From Methanoregulaceae archaeon UXB-2016 (lineage in GTDB: Archaea; Halobacteriota; Methanomicrobia; Methanomicrobiales; Methanospirillaceae), in NCBI GenBank assembly GCA_004332335.1, contig SISS01000015.1, forward strand, positions 62,001 through 126,000: a DNA stretch of 64,000 nt, written 5' to 3'. Both the position numbers and the translations under genes were made by a program. This document shows, in pieces, positions 1-8,659 of the stretch. A model generated the notes under the pieces. The model did not search any database and was not told the origin of the DNA. It worked only from the letters and a program-made list of their open reading frames with translations. Positions within the stretch are counted from its first letter, which is position 1. Each line of letters opens with the position of its first letter.

Positions 1-705
1 GAGCATCTCGGAGGGGAGCACGCCGGGGTAGAAGCCCTGCTTCGCGCGCTCGTCCAGGATCGTCTCGACCTCGGATGCCGAGTACGGGCTGAAGTAGACC
101 TCGCCCGGGCGGAAGACCGAGTGGACCCGCACATCGAGCCGCTCGGGGAGGTTGACCGCGAGGTCCGAGAGGATCACGATCACCCCGATCTTGGTGCCCG
201 GGTAGACCTCGTGGGTCCGCAGGAGCGAGTAGAGGACCCGGTTCAGCTCGTTCTCGTATAGGAGGTAGTTCGCGTCGTCGAGCGCGACCACGAGGATCCT
301 CTGCTCGCGCTCGAGGATTCGTGCGACTCCGTCGAAGACTTTCTTGGTCGAGGTGCCCGACGCGCGGGGCAGGTGGCCCGAGAGCTGGTGGTAGACCTCG
401 GAGATAATCCCGAAGGTCGTGTTGTCGATCTGGCAGTTGACATAGACCGGCACGAGCGACTTCGTCGTCTCCTCGATCTCGCCGAAGAGCTTGCGGACGG
501 TCGTGGTCTTGCCCGTGCCGGGGAGACCGCGGCAGACCGTGTTCATGGGGCGCGCGCCCTGGAGCCCAGGACGGAGCTGGAAGGCCAGCTCCTTCAGCTG
601 CTCTTCGCGAAAGTTGAACTGTTCGGGGACGAAGTCGGGGTCGAAGACTTCGGGGTCGCGAAAGAGGGTCTCGTCCCACTTGAGCAGATGGCGTGTCACG
701 GGCAC
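1..705 (-). CDS. cdc6: Orc1/Cdc6-type replication initiator, C-terminus cut by window edge
   Basis: AAA+ ATPase that recognises the archaeal replication origin and helps load MCM. My reverse-strand translation gives 235 codons running off base 1, so the winged-helix DNA-binding part is missing from view. Walker A GLPGTGKTT lies at about residues 60-68, a Walker B-like stretch LVVALDDANYL follows at about 150, and a sensor-1 region (SDLAVNLPERLD) lies near 190. The GTG start at 705 is preceded 8 nt earlier by AAAGGAT; a second in-frame GTG is at 699. It directly follows the zinc-ribbon gene (719-1327), so the two are probably co-transcribed. Most euryarchaea carry several paralogues, so this is not necessarily the origin-linked copy. 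Confidence 0.9.
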   Translation of the reverse strand, partial: MPVTRHLLKWDETLFRDPEVFDPDFVPEQFNFREEQLKELAFQLRPGLQGARPMNTVCRGLPGTGKTTTVRKLFGEIEETTKSLVPVYVNCQIDNTTFGIISEVYHQLSGHLPRASGTSTKKVFDGVARILEREQRILVVALDDANYLLYENELNRVLYSLLRTHEVYPGTKIGVIVILSDLAVNLPERLDVRVHSVFRPGEVYFSPYSASEVETILDERAKQGFYPGVLPSEML

Positions 706-718
706 CGCGGTTTATCCT

Positions 719-1327
719 TTAGAGGTTCTGGATGCAGCGCTTGCAGAGAGTCTTCGAGACAAAGAGCCGGCTGGTCTTCTCCTCGGCGGCGGTCACGGGC
801 GCTCCGCACTCCTCGCATACAGCACCCGTGGGGGACGGAGCCGGGGCCTTCGCAGCCGGCTTTGCTGCGGGCTTCGGTGTGGGTACGGCCGGCGCCGGTG
901 CGGGTGGTGCGGGTGCAGGCTCGGCCGGGGCTCTGGGGGCGGCAGGCTCGGGCACGGGCGCGGGCTCCTCTGGCGGCGCTGCCGGTTCCAGCGGGGCTGC
1001 TACCGGCTCGGGGGCCGCCGGCGGCGGCGTGGGCGCGGCGGGTTTCGGAGGAGCCGCCTTCGGTGCCGCGGGCTTCAGGGTCGGAGCGGGGGCGGTCGGG
1101 GCCGACGCGGGAGAGAGGGCGCTCTCGAGGACGCGGCGGCGGTAGTGGGCGATCAGCTCTTCGGTCTCGGCATTTCCCCGGCCGAAGAGGGCGAGGGTCT
1201 GGTCGAGGAACTGCGTGAGCGCGAGGACGTCCTCCTCGCTCTCGACCTCGTCCGAGATCTCGAGCCGGAAGCTCTCGTAATTCTTCAGGTTGACCGTGAC
1301 GCCGATGGTCAGGTTCCGCTTGGACAT
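719..1327 (-). CDS. Conserved hypothetical protein, Pro/Ala-rich linker and C-terminal zinc ribbon
   Basis: Protein of about 202 aa with three parts: an N-terminal folded region of about 80 residues (starts MSKRNLTIGVTVNLKNYESF), a linker of about 85 residues made almost only of Pro and Ala with a few Lys and Glu, and a C-terminal CxxC...CxxC ribbon (CEECGAP and CKRCIQ). The ATG at 1327 is chosen over a GTG at 1336. It lies 13 nt upstream of the Orc1/Cdc6 start, so a link to replication is an inference from context only. The Pro/Ala linker is an extended spacer of the kind seen in scaffold or adaptor proteins. I do not recognise a named family. Confidence 0.7.
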   Translation of the reverse strand: MSKRNLTIGVTVNLKNYESFRLEISDEVESEEDVLALTQFLDQTLALFGRGNAETEELIAHYRRRVLESALSPASAPTAPAPTLKPAAPKAAPPKPAAPTPPPAAPEPVAAPLEPAAPPEEPAPVPEPAAPRAPAEPAPAPPAPAPAVPTPKPAAKPAAKAPAPSPTGAVCEECGAPVTAAEEKTSRLFVSKTLCKRCIQNL

Positions 1328-1349
1328 GGTACTCACTCAGTGTCACATT

Positions 1350-1373
1350 GCCGCAATGCGGCTTATTAATGCG
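1350..1373 (-). promoter_or_regulatory. Promoter with palindrome, replication-initiator operon
   Basis: Reading the minus strand, a TATA-like ATTAATAAG lies at about 1371-1363, followed by a perfect 13-bp palindrome GCCGCAATGCGGC (1350-1362) and then the ATG at 1327. The palindrome sits where a repressor would block the transcription start. Role inferred. Confidence 0.45.
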
Positions 1374-1700
1374 TCGGTTGAACTTCGATACTGAGGTCGG
1401 CAGGAGATTCTCTCCGCTCATTCCCGCCGAGGCCGGATGTTTCCCATTTTCTTGGAATTTATAATACAAAAACCGTGGCGGATTGAGCCCGGCACGATCG
1501 TCCGTGCCCCGGTGCCGGGGACGGCCCGCGGTGGCCTCTTCATCTCCCGGCTCCGGAACCGATCCGGAGCGCCGTCCGGGAAAAAATCAATAGCCCGGAA
1601 CCCCGTATTATTGCGTATCCCTTCCGCGGCGGACCCGCGGTGACGGCAGATGATGAAAGTTACCCCCACTGATGCGTGATGATGCAGGGGGCTGATGCCG
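1374..1700. other. Non-coding interval
   Basis: No supportable gene. It is the space upstream of the initiator operon and downstream of the apgM stop. Short GC-rich inverted segments occur around 1490-1530 (CGGCACGATCGTCCGTGCC region), which could fold as a terminator-like hairpin. Confidence 0.4.
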
Positions 1701-2864
1701 TTACCTCTTTGCTCCGCCGAGGATGAGCGGCAGCAGCGCCGTCGCCTCGAGCCGCCCGAGGTCTCCTTTCTCCGCCTCCCGCTCGGAAAAGCGGGTTGTT
1801 GTATCTCTCCCGAGCCCCCGCACCGCGACCGGCACCGGGACGCGCGTATGGGTCCGGATCCGGATCGGGGTCGCGTGGTCCGGCAGGACCGCGATCACGC
1901 CATCGAACCCGGCCATGAGCTGTCCGAGCATGTCGTCTACGCGCTCGATGGCACGGACCTTCTCCTCGATCGAGCCGAGGTGCCCGGCCTCGTCCGGGGC
2001 CTCGACATGGCAGTAGACGAAGTCGAGCCGTTCGAGCGCGGCGAGCGCGTACCGGGCCTTCGCGTCGTAGTCGGTGTCGAGATACCCCGTGGCGCCGGGC
2101 ACCCGGATTCGCTCGAGCCCGGCATAGCGCGCGAGCCCGTTCAAGAGGTCGACGGCCGAGATCATTCCGCCCGATACGCCGAAGCGGTCGGCGAACGACG
2201 GAAATGCTGGCGTCCGGCCGCCCGACCAGGGCCAGATCCCGGTCGCGGCCGGCTTCCCGGCCGCGACCCGGGCACGGTTGACCGGGTGGTCGCTGAAGAC
2301 CGCCTCGGCTTCGGCCATGCACCTGAGCAGGAGTCCGCGGTCGGGGCCGCCGGGCAGGTGGAGCCCGACGGGCTCGCCTACGATGTCGTGGGGGGGCGTG
2401 CCCGGATCGCCCGCGCCGCCCGGGACCACGAGCAGGTTCCTGTACGAGACCCCGGGGTGGAGTCGGACCTCCGGGAGCGCCTTCTGGAGCGAGGCGAGGA
2501 GCGCCGCCCCCTCGTCGCTCGAGATGTGGCCGGCCGAGAAGTCGGTCATGACCCCGTCCTCGACCGTCACCAGGTTGCAGCGGTAGGCCACGTCGCTCGC
2601 GCCGAGGTCGACGCCCATGCTCCCGGCCTCGAGCGGCCCCCGCCCCGTGTAGTACCGGGCCGGGTCGTACCCGAGCAGGCCCATGTTCGCGATATCCGAG
2701 CCGGGCTCGAACTGATCGGGGACGGTCGAGACGAGCCCGCTGCGCCCCTCACGCGCGAGGCGGTCCATGTTCGGCGTCGCCGCGTACTCAAGGGGCGTGA
2801 GCCCGCCGAGATCGGCGAGCGGCTCATCGGCCATTCCGTCGCCGAGGAGGATGAGCGCCTTCAC
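1701..2864 (-). CDS. apgM: 2,3-bisphosphoglycerate-independent phosphoglycerate mutase, archaeal type
   Basis: Interconverts 3- and 2-phosphoglycerate in glycolysis/gluconeogenesis without a bisphosphoglycerate cofactor, using metal ions and a phosphoserine. 387 aa, close to the family's usual length. N-terminal metal site LLGDGMAD (residues 6-13), the serine region GSDIANMGLLGYDP, the YTGRGPLEA motif and C-terminal metal ligands HVEAPDEAGH and LPDHATP are all present. The GTG start overlaps the epimerase stop as GTGA, so it is translated as the second gene of a two-gene operon. A methanogen needs this step to make sugars from pyruvate produced by the nearby Por complex. Confidence 0.93.
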   Translation of the reverse strand: MKALILLGDGMADEPLADLGGLTPLEYAATPNMDRLAREGRSGLVSTVPDQFEPGSDIANMGLLGYDPARYYTGRGPLEAGSMGVDLGASDVAYRCNLVTVEDGVMTDFSAGHISSDEGAALLASLQKALPEVRLHPGVSYRNLLVVPGGAGDPGTPPHDIVGEPVGLHLPGGPDRGLLLRCMAEAEAVFSDHPVNRARVAAGKPAATGIWPWSGGRTPAFPSFADRFGVSGGMISAVDLLNGLARYAGLERIRVPGATGYLDTDYDAKARYALAALERLDFVYCHVEAPDEAGHLGSIEEKVRAIERVDDMLGQLMAGFDGVIAVLPDHATPIRIRTHTRVPVPVAVRGLGRDTTTRFSEREAEKGDLGRLEATALLPLILGGAKR

Positions 2865-3796
2865 GCGGCCTCCAGCTGGGCCCGGATCGCCCGCTCCATG
2901 CTCTCTTTCGACCCGAGGGGAGGATACCAGCCGAGCGCCTTCAGCCGCTCGATCGCGAGCTGCATGCGCGGCACGTCCCCGACCCAGCCCCGGTCCCCGC
3001 CCGTGAACCGGTACTCGACGTCGGCCAGATCCATCGCCTCGACTACGAGGTCCGCGATCGCGACCACGTCGATCCAGTCCTCGGACCCGATGTTGACCGT
3101 GTTCACGGTCGCGTTAGCGTGGTCGCAGACGTGGAGGAACGCGTCGACGCAGGCGTGGACCTCGAGGTAGGACTTGGTCTGCCGCCCGTCTCCGAGGATC
3201 TCGAGGGCATCCGGGTTCGCCCGGAGCTTGTGGATGAAGTCCCACGAGACCCCGTGGTTCGAGCGCTCGCCCACAATGTTCGCGAACCGGAAGACGAAGG
3301 CCCGCATCCCGAACGAGTGGCACCAGGCTCCGATCAGAGCCTCGGACGCGAGCTTGCCCGCGCCGTAGACCGAGATCGGCTCCATGGGCGTGTAGGTCTC
3401 GGGCGTCGGGATCACGGTCGCCTCGCCGTAGACGGTCGAGGTCGAGGTGAACGCGATCTCGGGAACGTCGGCAGTCCGCATGGCCTCGAGCACGCGCTCG
3501 GTCGCCAGCACGGACTGGCGGAACATCGCGTCAGGAGAGGAGGCCCCGCCCCGCACGTCGGGGTCGGCCGCCACGTGGTAGACCCGGTCGGCGCCGGCGA
3601 GGCGTGCCTGCCAGCTGTCGTCGAGCAGGTCTGCAACCAGGAGCTCGGCTCGGCCGGCGTCGAGGTGTCGTTCGAGGTTCCCGCGCTCGCCGCTCGAGAG
3701 GTTGTCGATCACGAGCACCTCGTCGCCCCGGGACGCGAGGGCGTCCACGAGGTGCGAGCCGATGAATCCGGCCCCGCCGGTCACGACGCTGAACAT
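2861..3796 (-). CDS. NAD-dependent sugar-nucleotide epimerase/dehydratase (UDP-glucose 4-epimerase-like)
   Basis: Extended short-chain dehydrogenase of 311 aa. The Rossmann motif TGGAGFIGSHL is at residues 6-16, a conserved acidic turn VIDNLSSG follows strand 2, and the catalytic set is TSTSTVYG followed by Y-x3-K in VYGAGKLASEA. Such enzymes act on UDP-glucose, UDP-galacturonate or dTDP-sugars, feeding surface glycans; the exact substrate cannot be read from sequence. The ATG at 3796 lies 26 nt from a TATA box, so the message is probably leaderless. The gene overlaps apgM by 4 bp. Confidence 0.85.
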   Translation of the reverse strand: MFSVVTGGAGFIGSHLVDALASRGDEVLVIDNLSSGERGNLERHLDAGRAELLVADLLDDSWQARLAGADRVYHVAADPDVRGGASSPDAMFRQSVLATERVLEAMRTADVPEIAFTSTSTVYGEATVIPTPETYTPMEPISVYGAGKLASEALIGAWCHSFGMRAFVFRFANIVGERSNHGVSWDFIHKLRANPDALEILGDGRQTKSYLEVHACVDAFLHVCDHANATVNTVNIGSEDWIDVVAIADLVVEAMDLADVEYRFTGGDRGWVGDVPRMQLAIERLKALGWYPPLGSKESMERAIRAQLEAA

Positions 3797-3802
3797 CGTA
3801 CC

Positions 3803-3824
3803 ATTATAGGACAGTGCTCCTATA
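3803..3824. promoter_or_regulatory. Symmetric divergent promoter
   Basis: A perfect inverted repeat TATAGGA (3805-3811), six-base spacer, TCCTATA (3818-3824) supplies a TATA box for each direction: about 29 nt to the marker-12 ATG at 3836 and 26 nt to the epimerase ATG at 3796. Only 39 bp separate the two start codons. Confidence 0.6.
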
Positions 3825-3835
3825 CGAGTACTGCG

Positions 3836-4708
3836 ATGTATCTCGGGATCGACCACGGCACGACCGCCATGCGCTTTGCGACCGGCTCGGGCGTCCACCG
3901 GATACCCCGGCGCGAGGCCCGGACCTTCGAGCTCCTCGAGCTCGAGGCGGTCGGGCCGGTCGCCGCTATCGAGGGGTGCGCCCTCTGCTACTCCATGGGC
4001 GACGGGATCAGCGCGATCACCCCGATCGAGCGGGTCGTCAACCGCGGCGTGATCAGCCAGGAGGGGGCGGGGGAGCACACGGGCGGGGGGACGCGGGTCT
4101 TCGACGTCCTCGCTGCGAGCGGCATCCCGACGGTCGTGGTCCCCGGGCTCCACCGGGGCTCGCCGACCGACCCCCGCTTCAAGGCCTACTCCCACCAGAC
4201 CAGCCCCGAGAAGCTCGGGATCGCCTATCTCGCGGTCCTCGAGCACGGCCCCGATGTGGTGGTCTCGGACATCTCGTCGAACACGGTCTCGCTCCTCGTC
4301 GCCGGCGGACGGGCGGTCGGGGCCTTCGACGCCTGTGTCTTTGCCCCGGGCAGCCGCCACGGGGCCCTCGACGTGGACGCGATACGGCGGATCGACCGGG
4401 GCGAGGAGACCGCAAACGAGGCCTTCCTCCGTGCCGGGGTCGAGTTCACCCAGCCTGAGGCCGAACGCTGCCGGACCGTGGCCATGTTCGCGGCCATGGA
4501 GTGCGCGGCCCTGCTCCTGCTCGCCCCCGAAGCCCGGGTCGTGCTCGCCGGCTCGCTCGGCCCGGTCGTCGCGGACGAGGTCTCGGCCCTGCTCGGCCGA
4601 CCGGTCGCGGTCCACGACGAGTGGGCCGCGGCCCGGGGCCTCTCCCTCCTTGCGCGCGACGTCTTTGCCGGGGCGGACGAGATCCTCGGCATTCCGGTCG
4701 ACCGCTGA
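3836..4708 (+). CDS. Methanogenesis marker protein 12
   Basis: 290-aa protein of the ASKHA (acetate/sugar kinase, Hsp70, actin) fold, found essentially only in methanogens; its biochemical role is not established. N-terminal phosphate-1-like motif YLGIDHGTTAMRF (residues 2-14), a second glycine-rich region near FAPGSRHGALD, and a C-terminal adenosine-like motif VVLAGSLGPVV support a nucleotide-binding fold. Start chosen at the ATG 29 nt after the TATA box; further upstream extension would run into the divergent epimerase gene. It stands alone between the epimerase and the por operon. Confidence 0.85.
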   Translation: MYLGIDHGTTAMRFATGSGVHRIPRREARTFELLELEAVGPVAAIEGCALCYSMGDGISAITPIERVVNRGVISQEGAGEHTGGGTRVFDVLAASGIPTVVVPGLHRGSPTDPRFKAYSHQTSPEKLGIAYLAVLEHGPDVVVSDISSNTVSLLVAGGRAVGAFDACVFAPGSRHGALDVDAIRRIDRGEETANEAFLRAGVEFTQPEAERCRTVAMFAAMECAALLLLAPEARVVLAGSLGPVVADEVSALLGRPVAVHDEWAAARGLSLLARDVFAGADEILGIPVDR

Positions 4709-4734
4709 TCGGTGCACGGACGGCCCCGGACCCT

Positions 4735-4771
4735 AGATTTATATTGATTTATCATGTAAGACTAAGGGAGG
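4735..4771 (+). promoter_or_regulatory. por operon promoter and ribosome binding site
   Basis: An AT-rich TATA element (TTTATATTGATTTA, about 4738-4751) lies about 30 nt before a strong GGGAGG (4766-4771) and the porG ATG at 4775. Confidence 0.6.
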
Positions 4772-4774
4772 ACT

Positions 4775-5326
4775 ATGCAGGAGCTACGCATCCACGGCAG
4801 GGGTGGCCAGGGCTCGGTCACGGCGGCCGAACTGATTGCGGTCGCCGCGTTCGAGGGCGGTAAATACGTCCAGGCCTTTCCGGCCTTCGGGGTCGAGCGG
4901 CGCGGAGCCCCGGTCCAGGCCTTCGTCCGGTTCAGCGACCGACCGATCCGGCTTCGGAGCCAGGTGTACGAGCCGGACTTCGTGATCGTCCAGGACCCGA
5001 GCCTGATCCGCGACGTCGACGTCTTCAAGGGAATGGAGGCGGGCGGAATCGCGATCATCAACACCGAGCGCCCGATCGAGCACCCGGTCCCCGCGGGCGT
5101 CCGCGTGCTGACCATCGACGCGACCACGATCGCCCTCGAGACTCTGGGGCTGCCGATCACGAACACGGCCCTGATGGGAGCCTTCGCCGCGGCGACGGGG
5201 ATGGTCTCGTTCGAGACCCTGGTCGACGCACTCCGGCACCGGTTCTCGGGCTCGCTTGCGGAGAAGAACATCGAGACAACGCGCCGGGCCTACGACGTGA
5301 TGAAGGCCGCGGCGGAGGCGACCTGA
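4775..5326 (+). CDS. porG: Pyruvate:ferredoxin oxidoreductase, gamma subunit
   Basis: Gamma subunit (183 aa) of the four-subunit archaeal Por complex, which in autotrophic methanogens reductively carboxylates acetyl-CoA to pyruvate. It starts [18 protein letters not shown], the family's glycine-rich signature, and continues with [17 protein letters not shown]. First gene of a gamma-delta-alpha-beta operon in which the stops and starts of the first three genes touch or overlap, typical of stoichiometric synthesis. Confidence 0.95.
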   Translation: MQELRIHGRGGQGSVTAAELIAVAAFEGGKYVQAFPAFGVERRGAPVQAFVRFSDRPIRLRSQVYEPDFVIVQDPSLIRDVDVFKGMEAGGIAIINTERPIEHPVPAGVRVLTIDATTIALETLGLPITNTALMGAFAAATGMVSFETLVDALRHRFSGSLAEKNIETTRRAYDVMKAAAEAT

Positions 5327-5586
5327 TGGCGCTCAACGTGGGCTGTGCGGCTCCGCCCGGGCGCGCGACCGACAACAAGACCGGCTCCTGGCGGGTCTTC
5401 ATCCCCCGCTTCGACAACGAGGCGTGCTCCAAGTGCGGGATGTGCCAGCTGATCTGCCCCGAGGGGTGCATCCTGCAGACCGAGGCGAAGGAGTTCGTCC
5501 CCAACTACGACTACTGCAAGGGCTGCGGCCTCTGCGCCGAGGAGTGCCCCAAGGCAGCGATCACGATGGTTCAGGAGGAGAAGTAA
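5326..5586 (+). CDS. porD: Pyruvate:ferredoxin oxidoreductase, delta (ferredoxin-like) subunit
   Basis: 86-aa 2[4Fe-4S] ferredoxin-like subunit that shuttles electrons between Por and free ferredoxin. Two cluster motifs are intact: CSKCGMCQLICPEGC at about residues 33-47 and CKGCGLCAEECPKA at about 64-77. The ATG overlaps the last base of the porG stop (TGATG), and its TAA overlaps the porA ATG. Confidence 0.95.
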   Translation: MALNVGCAAPPGRATDNKTGSWRVFIPRFDNEACSKCGMCQLICPEGCILQTEAKEFVPNYDYCKGCGLCAEECPKAAITMVQEEK

Positions 5587-6758
5587 TGGCACTTGAGATC
5601 ATGGAGGGCTCGATCGCGGTCGCCCAGGCGGTGCGCCGCTGCCGTCCGCAGGTGGTCTCGGCCTATCCGATCACACCCCAGACACACATCGTCGAGGCGC
5701 TCGCCGAGATCGTCGCGAACGGCGAGCTCGCGGCCGACTACATCACGGTCGAGTCCGAGTTCTCGGCCCTCTCGGCCTGCGTCGGCGCGGTCGCGGCCGG
5801 CTCGCGCGCGTACTCGGCCACGACCTCGCAGGGCCTCGCCCTGATGTTCGAGGTCTGCTTCAACATGGCCGGCATGCGCCTGCCGCTCGTGATGACGATC
5901 GCGAACCGGGCGCTGGGCGCCCCGCTCTCGATCTGGAACGACCAGCAGGACTCGATCTCGCTGCGCGATGCGGGCTGGCTCCAACTCTACGCGGAGGACA
6001 ACCAGGAGGCCGTCGACCTCCACTACATCGGCTACAAGGTCGCCGAGGACCACCGCGTGCTTCTGCCCGCGATGGTCTGCTTCGACGGCTTCATCCTCTC
6101 ACACACCTACGAGCCTGTCAACATGCTCAGCCAGGAGGAGGTCGACGCGTTCCTGCCGCCGTTCGTTCCGAAGTATCGGCTCGACGCGGCAAGCCCGGTC
6201 TCGATGGGCATGTACGCGACCCCCGATTACTACCTCGAGTTCCGGTACGAGACCGACCAGGCCCAGAAGCGGGCGCTCGAGGTGCTCCGCGAGGTCGGTA
6301 AGGAGTTCGGCGAACGCTTCGGGCGCGACTACTCGGAGCTCGTCGAGTCCTACCAGATGGAGGACGCCGAGACAGCGCTCGTGGCCATGGGCTCGATCTG
6401 CGGCACGACCAAGGACGCGATCGACGAGATGCGGACCGAGGGGAAGAAGGTCGGCCTGGTCCGGCTCAGGAGCTTCCGGCCCTTCCCGTCGGAGGACCTG
6501 AAGGCGGCGCTCGCGGGCGTGACCCGCGTGGCCGTGCTCGACAAGAACATCACGCTCGGCGCCGGCGGCGCCACGGCCCGGGGCGCGGTCGCGCTCGAGG
6601 TGCGTGATGCGCTCTACGGCTCGACGATCCCGGTCCTCGACTACATCATCGGCCTCGGCGGCCGCGACGTCCGGATCGAGGACATCAAGAAGGTCGTCGC
6701 GCTCTGCGAGGCGGGCGAGGGGGACCGATTCTACGGTCTCCGCACGGAGGTGCTTTAG
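5586..6758 (+). CDS. porA: Pyruvate:ferredoxin oxidoreductase, alpha subunit
   Basis: 390-aa alpha subunit carrying the pyrimidine-binding domain of thiamine diphosphate. N-terminal residues MEGSIAVAQAVRRC, AYPITPQTHIVE and TVESEFSALSACVGA are the family's substrate-side signatures, and the C-terminal third holds the transketolase-C-like domain (VAVLDKNITLGAGG). The start at 5586 shares a base with the porD stop. It is followed directly by porB. Confidence 0.95.
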   Translation: MALEIMEGSIAVAQAVRRCRPQVVSAYPITPQTHIVEALAEIVANGELAADYITVESEFSALSACVGAVAAGSRAYSATTSQGLALMFEVCFNMAGMRLPLVMTIANRALGAPLSIWNDQQDSISLRDAGWLQLYAEDNQEAVDLHYIGYKVAEDHRVLLPAMVCFDGFILSHTYEPVNMLSQEEVDAFLPPFVPKYRLDAASPVSMGMYATPDYYLEFRYETDQAQKRALEVLREVGKEFGERFGRDYSELVESYQMEDAETALVAMGSICGTTKDAIDEMRTEGKKVGLVRLRSFRPFPSEDLKAALAGVTRVAVLDKNITLGAGGATARGAVALEVRDALYGSTIPVLDYIIGLGGRDVRIEDIKKVVALCEAGEGDRFYGLRTEVL

Positions 6759-7676
6759 ATGGCGATCGACAAGACGTGCGAACTCTTCGAGTGCGGCCAC
6801 CGCGCCTGCGGCGGCTGCGGGGCCGCGCTCGCCGGCCGGCTCTTTCTGAAGGCGGCCGGCACCGAGACGATCGTGGTCTCCTCGACGGGCTGTATGGAGG
6901 TCTTCTCGACCCCGTACCCCGAGACCGCGTGGAAGGTGCCCTGGATTCACTCGCTCTTCGAGAACGCCTCGGCCGTCGCTTCGGGGATCGAATCGGCGCT
7001 CAAGGTCCAGGGACGGAAGGAGAATGTGGTCGTGATCGCCGGCGACGGCGCGACCCTCGACATCGGGGTGCTCTGCATCTCGGGCGCGTTCGAGCGGGGC
7101 CACGACATCACCTACATCTGCTACGACAACGAGGCCTACATGAACACGGGGATCCAGCGCTCGGGCGCGACCCCCTACGACGCCTCGACCACGACGAGCC
7201 CGGCCGGCAGGGTCTCGATGGGCAACAAGCGCCCGAAGAAGGACATGCCCCGGATCCTCGCGGCCCACGGCTCGCCGTACGTCGCCACGGCCTCGATCGC
7301 CTACCCGGCCGACTTCATGCAGAAGGTCGAGAAGGCGATCAACACGCCGGGCCCGACCTACGTTCAGGTGCACGCGCCCTGCTGCACGGGCTGGGGCTTC
7401 GACGGCTCGAAGACGCTCGCGATCGGCAAGCTCGCGATCGAGACCGGGCTCTGGGTCAACTACGAGATGGTCGACGGCGAGGTCACCAAGGTCAAGAAGG
7501 TGGTCCGCAAGCCGGTCGAGGAGTACCTCAAGGAGCAGAAGCGCTTCCGCCACCTCTTCAAGCCGGCCCTCGCGACCGGGGAGATAGCCAAGATCCAGGC
7601 GATCGCCGACGGCAACGCCGAGAAGTACGGGATCGATATCAAGCTCCCGCCGAAGAAAGACGTCGAGCCTGTTTAA
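6759..7676 (+). CDS. porB: Pyruvate:ferredoxin oxidoreductase, beta subunit
   Basis: 305-aa beta subunit with the thiamine diphosphate pyrophosphate-binding site (GDGATLDIG, about residues 94-102, followed by NEAYMNTG) and the cysteines for its [4Fe-4S] cluster ([10 protein letters not shown] near the N-terminus and further Cys at CCTGWG). ATG begins immediately after the porA stop. Last gene of the operon; a T-rich stretch (CTCTTTTTCC) follows the TAA. Confidence 0.95.
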   Translation: MAIDKTCELFECGHRACGGCGAALAGRLFLKAAGTETIVVSSTGCMEVFSTPYPETAWKVPWIHSLFENASAVASGIESALKVQGRKENVVVIAGDGATLDIGVLCISGAFERGHDITYICYDNEAYMNTGIQRSGATPYDASTTTSPAGRVSMGNKRPKKDMPRILAAHGSPYVATASIAYPADFMQKVEKAINTPGPTYVQVHAPCCTGWGFDGSKTLAIGKLAIETGLWVNYEMVDGEVTKVKKVVRKPVEEYLKEQKRFRHLFKPALATGEIAKIQAIADGNAEKYGIDIKLPPKKDVEPV

Positions 7677-8480
7677 AACCCAGTATCTCTTTTTCCAGCA
7701 GGCTGCCGTTCCCGATACGGCGATGTGATGGCAGCCACGAGGGGGATACTCAACCGGACTGAACGATCAGGGCGGGTTCGCCACGTCCCGTGAATCGTCT
7801 GTGATTCGCACCTGTTCCGATGAGAACCTGGCTGCCCCATCCCAGTCACGGCCCTCCAGGGAGTGACGAAGCACGGGCATGGCCCGGCCCGATCCGCCCG
7901 GGACGGACCTGCTCCCGGCTGAGACCGTAACGATGCCCTCTTAGCATCGACCTCGGGCACCCGATTCGGGAGATTCTCGGAGAGACCCCGGAACGATTGA
8001 ACCCCACTGCCTCCATTCACTCCGGGTGCCACACGCTCACACGATGAATTCGGGAGTGGTCGGCCGGGCCCACCCGTCAGATCGACGCGTCGTTGATCCC
8101 GGGTCGGAGGAACCTGTCGTGCGCCCCCGACGGATGCAGACCCTGCCGCGTCCGCCTTCCGCAGGACCGGATCTCCCCGACCTGTCACGATGCGTGTACC
8201 CCGGTGTGGCAGGCTCCGGAGCCGGCCAGGGCGTCTGTGCGATCGACCGTGAAGATCGGCCGGAACGAGCCCTGAATTCGGGGACCGGGGATGGTGGAGA
8301 GTTCCGGGAGGGCTGAGGAACAATTGACCCGGGGTATATCGTCTGGCCCCGATTCTTGAAGGTGACTGAGGATGATGAGGTCTCCGCGCTTTGGCTGCCA
8401 CGGATGTGCCCCGACCCGACACCCTTCCATATCGTCTGTCCGGCTGCAGAGTGAGGAGGTCGAGGTGATCCGTATCCCTC
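7677..8480. other. Gene-poor interval
   Basis: About 0.8 kb of GC-rich DNA without a supportable gene. Open frames exist on both strands but their translations are Arg/Ser/Pro-rich, have no recognisable motif and no ribosome binding site. I see no tRNA-type T-arm and no convincing pseudogene. It may be a decayed region or an unrecognised RNA. Confidence 0.5.
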
Positions 8481-8535
8481 AGCCCACATTGATAATTATG
8501 TTCGTTTGTTGCATTTATTCATCATATGTAGAAAA

Positions 8536-8552
8536 TTATTTAAAATATTACG
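8536..8552 (+). promoter_or_regulatory. Promoter region of acetate-transport/chemotaxis module
   Basis: An abrupt AT-rich patch (about 8486-8565) ends the GC-rich gap; the best TATA candidate is TTATTTAAAATATTA at about 8536-8550. It would give a leader of some 85 nt before the first strong ribosome binding site (AGGAGGAGA, 8646-8654). Confidence 0.5.
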
Positions 8553-8659
8553 CAATAGTGAATGAAGCACCTGGGAGTACGAATGATTTCGGTGACCCGG
8601 GCGAAGTCCTCTTCGGCCGCGTCGACGCGGCAAACGTCCCCAGGCAGGAGGAGAAGAGA

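Noticed and set aside
2861..4717. 618-aa minus-strand frame as a single protein
   Set aside because: Only the last 311 codons are an epimerase; the first half is antisense of the marker-12 gene, and a promoter separates them.
7673..8422. A 249-codon minus-strand open frame
   Set aside because: Translation is Arg/Ser/Pro-rich, lacks motifs and a ribosome binding site, and starts inside an AT-to-GC transition; long chance frames are common in such GC-rich DNA.
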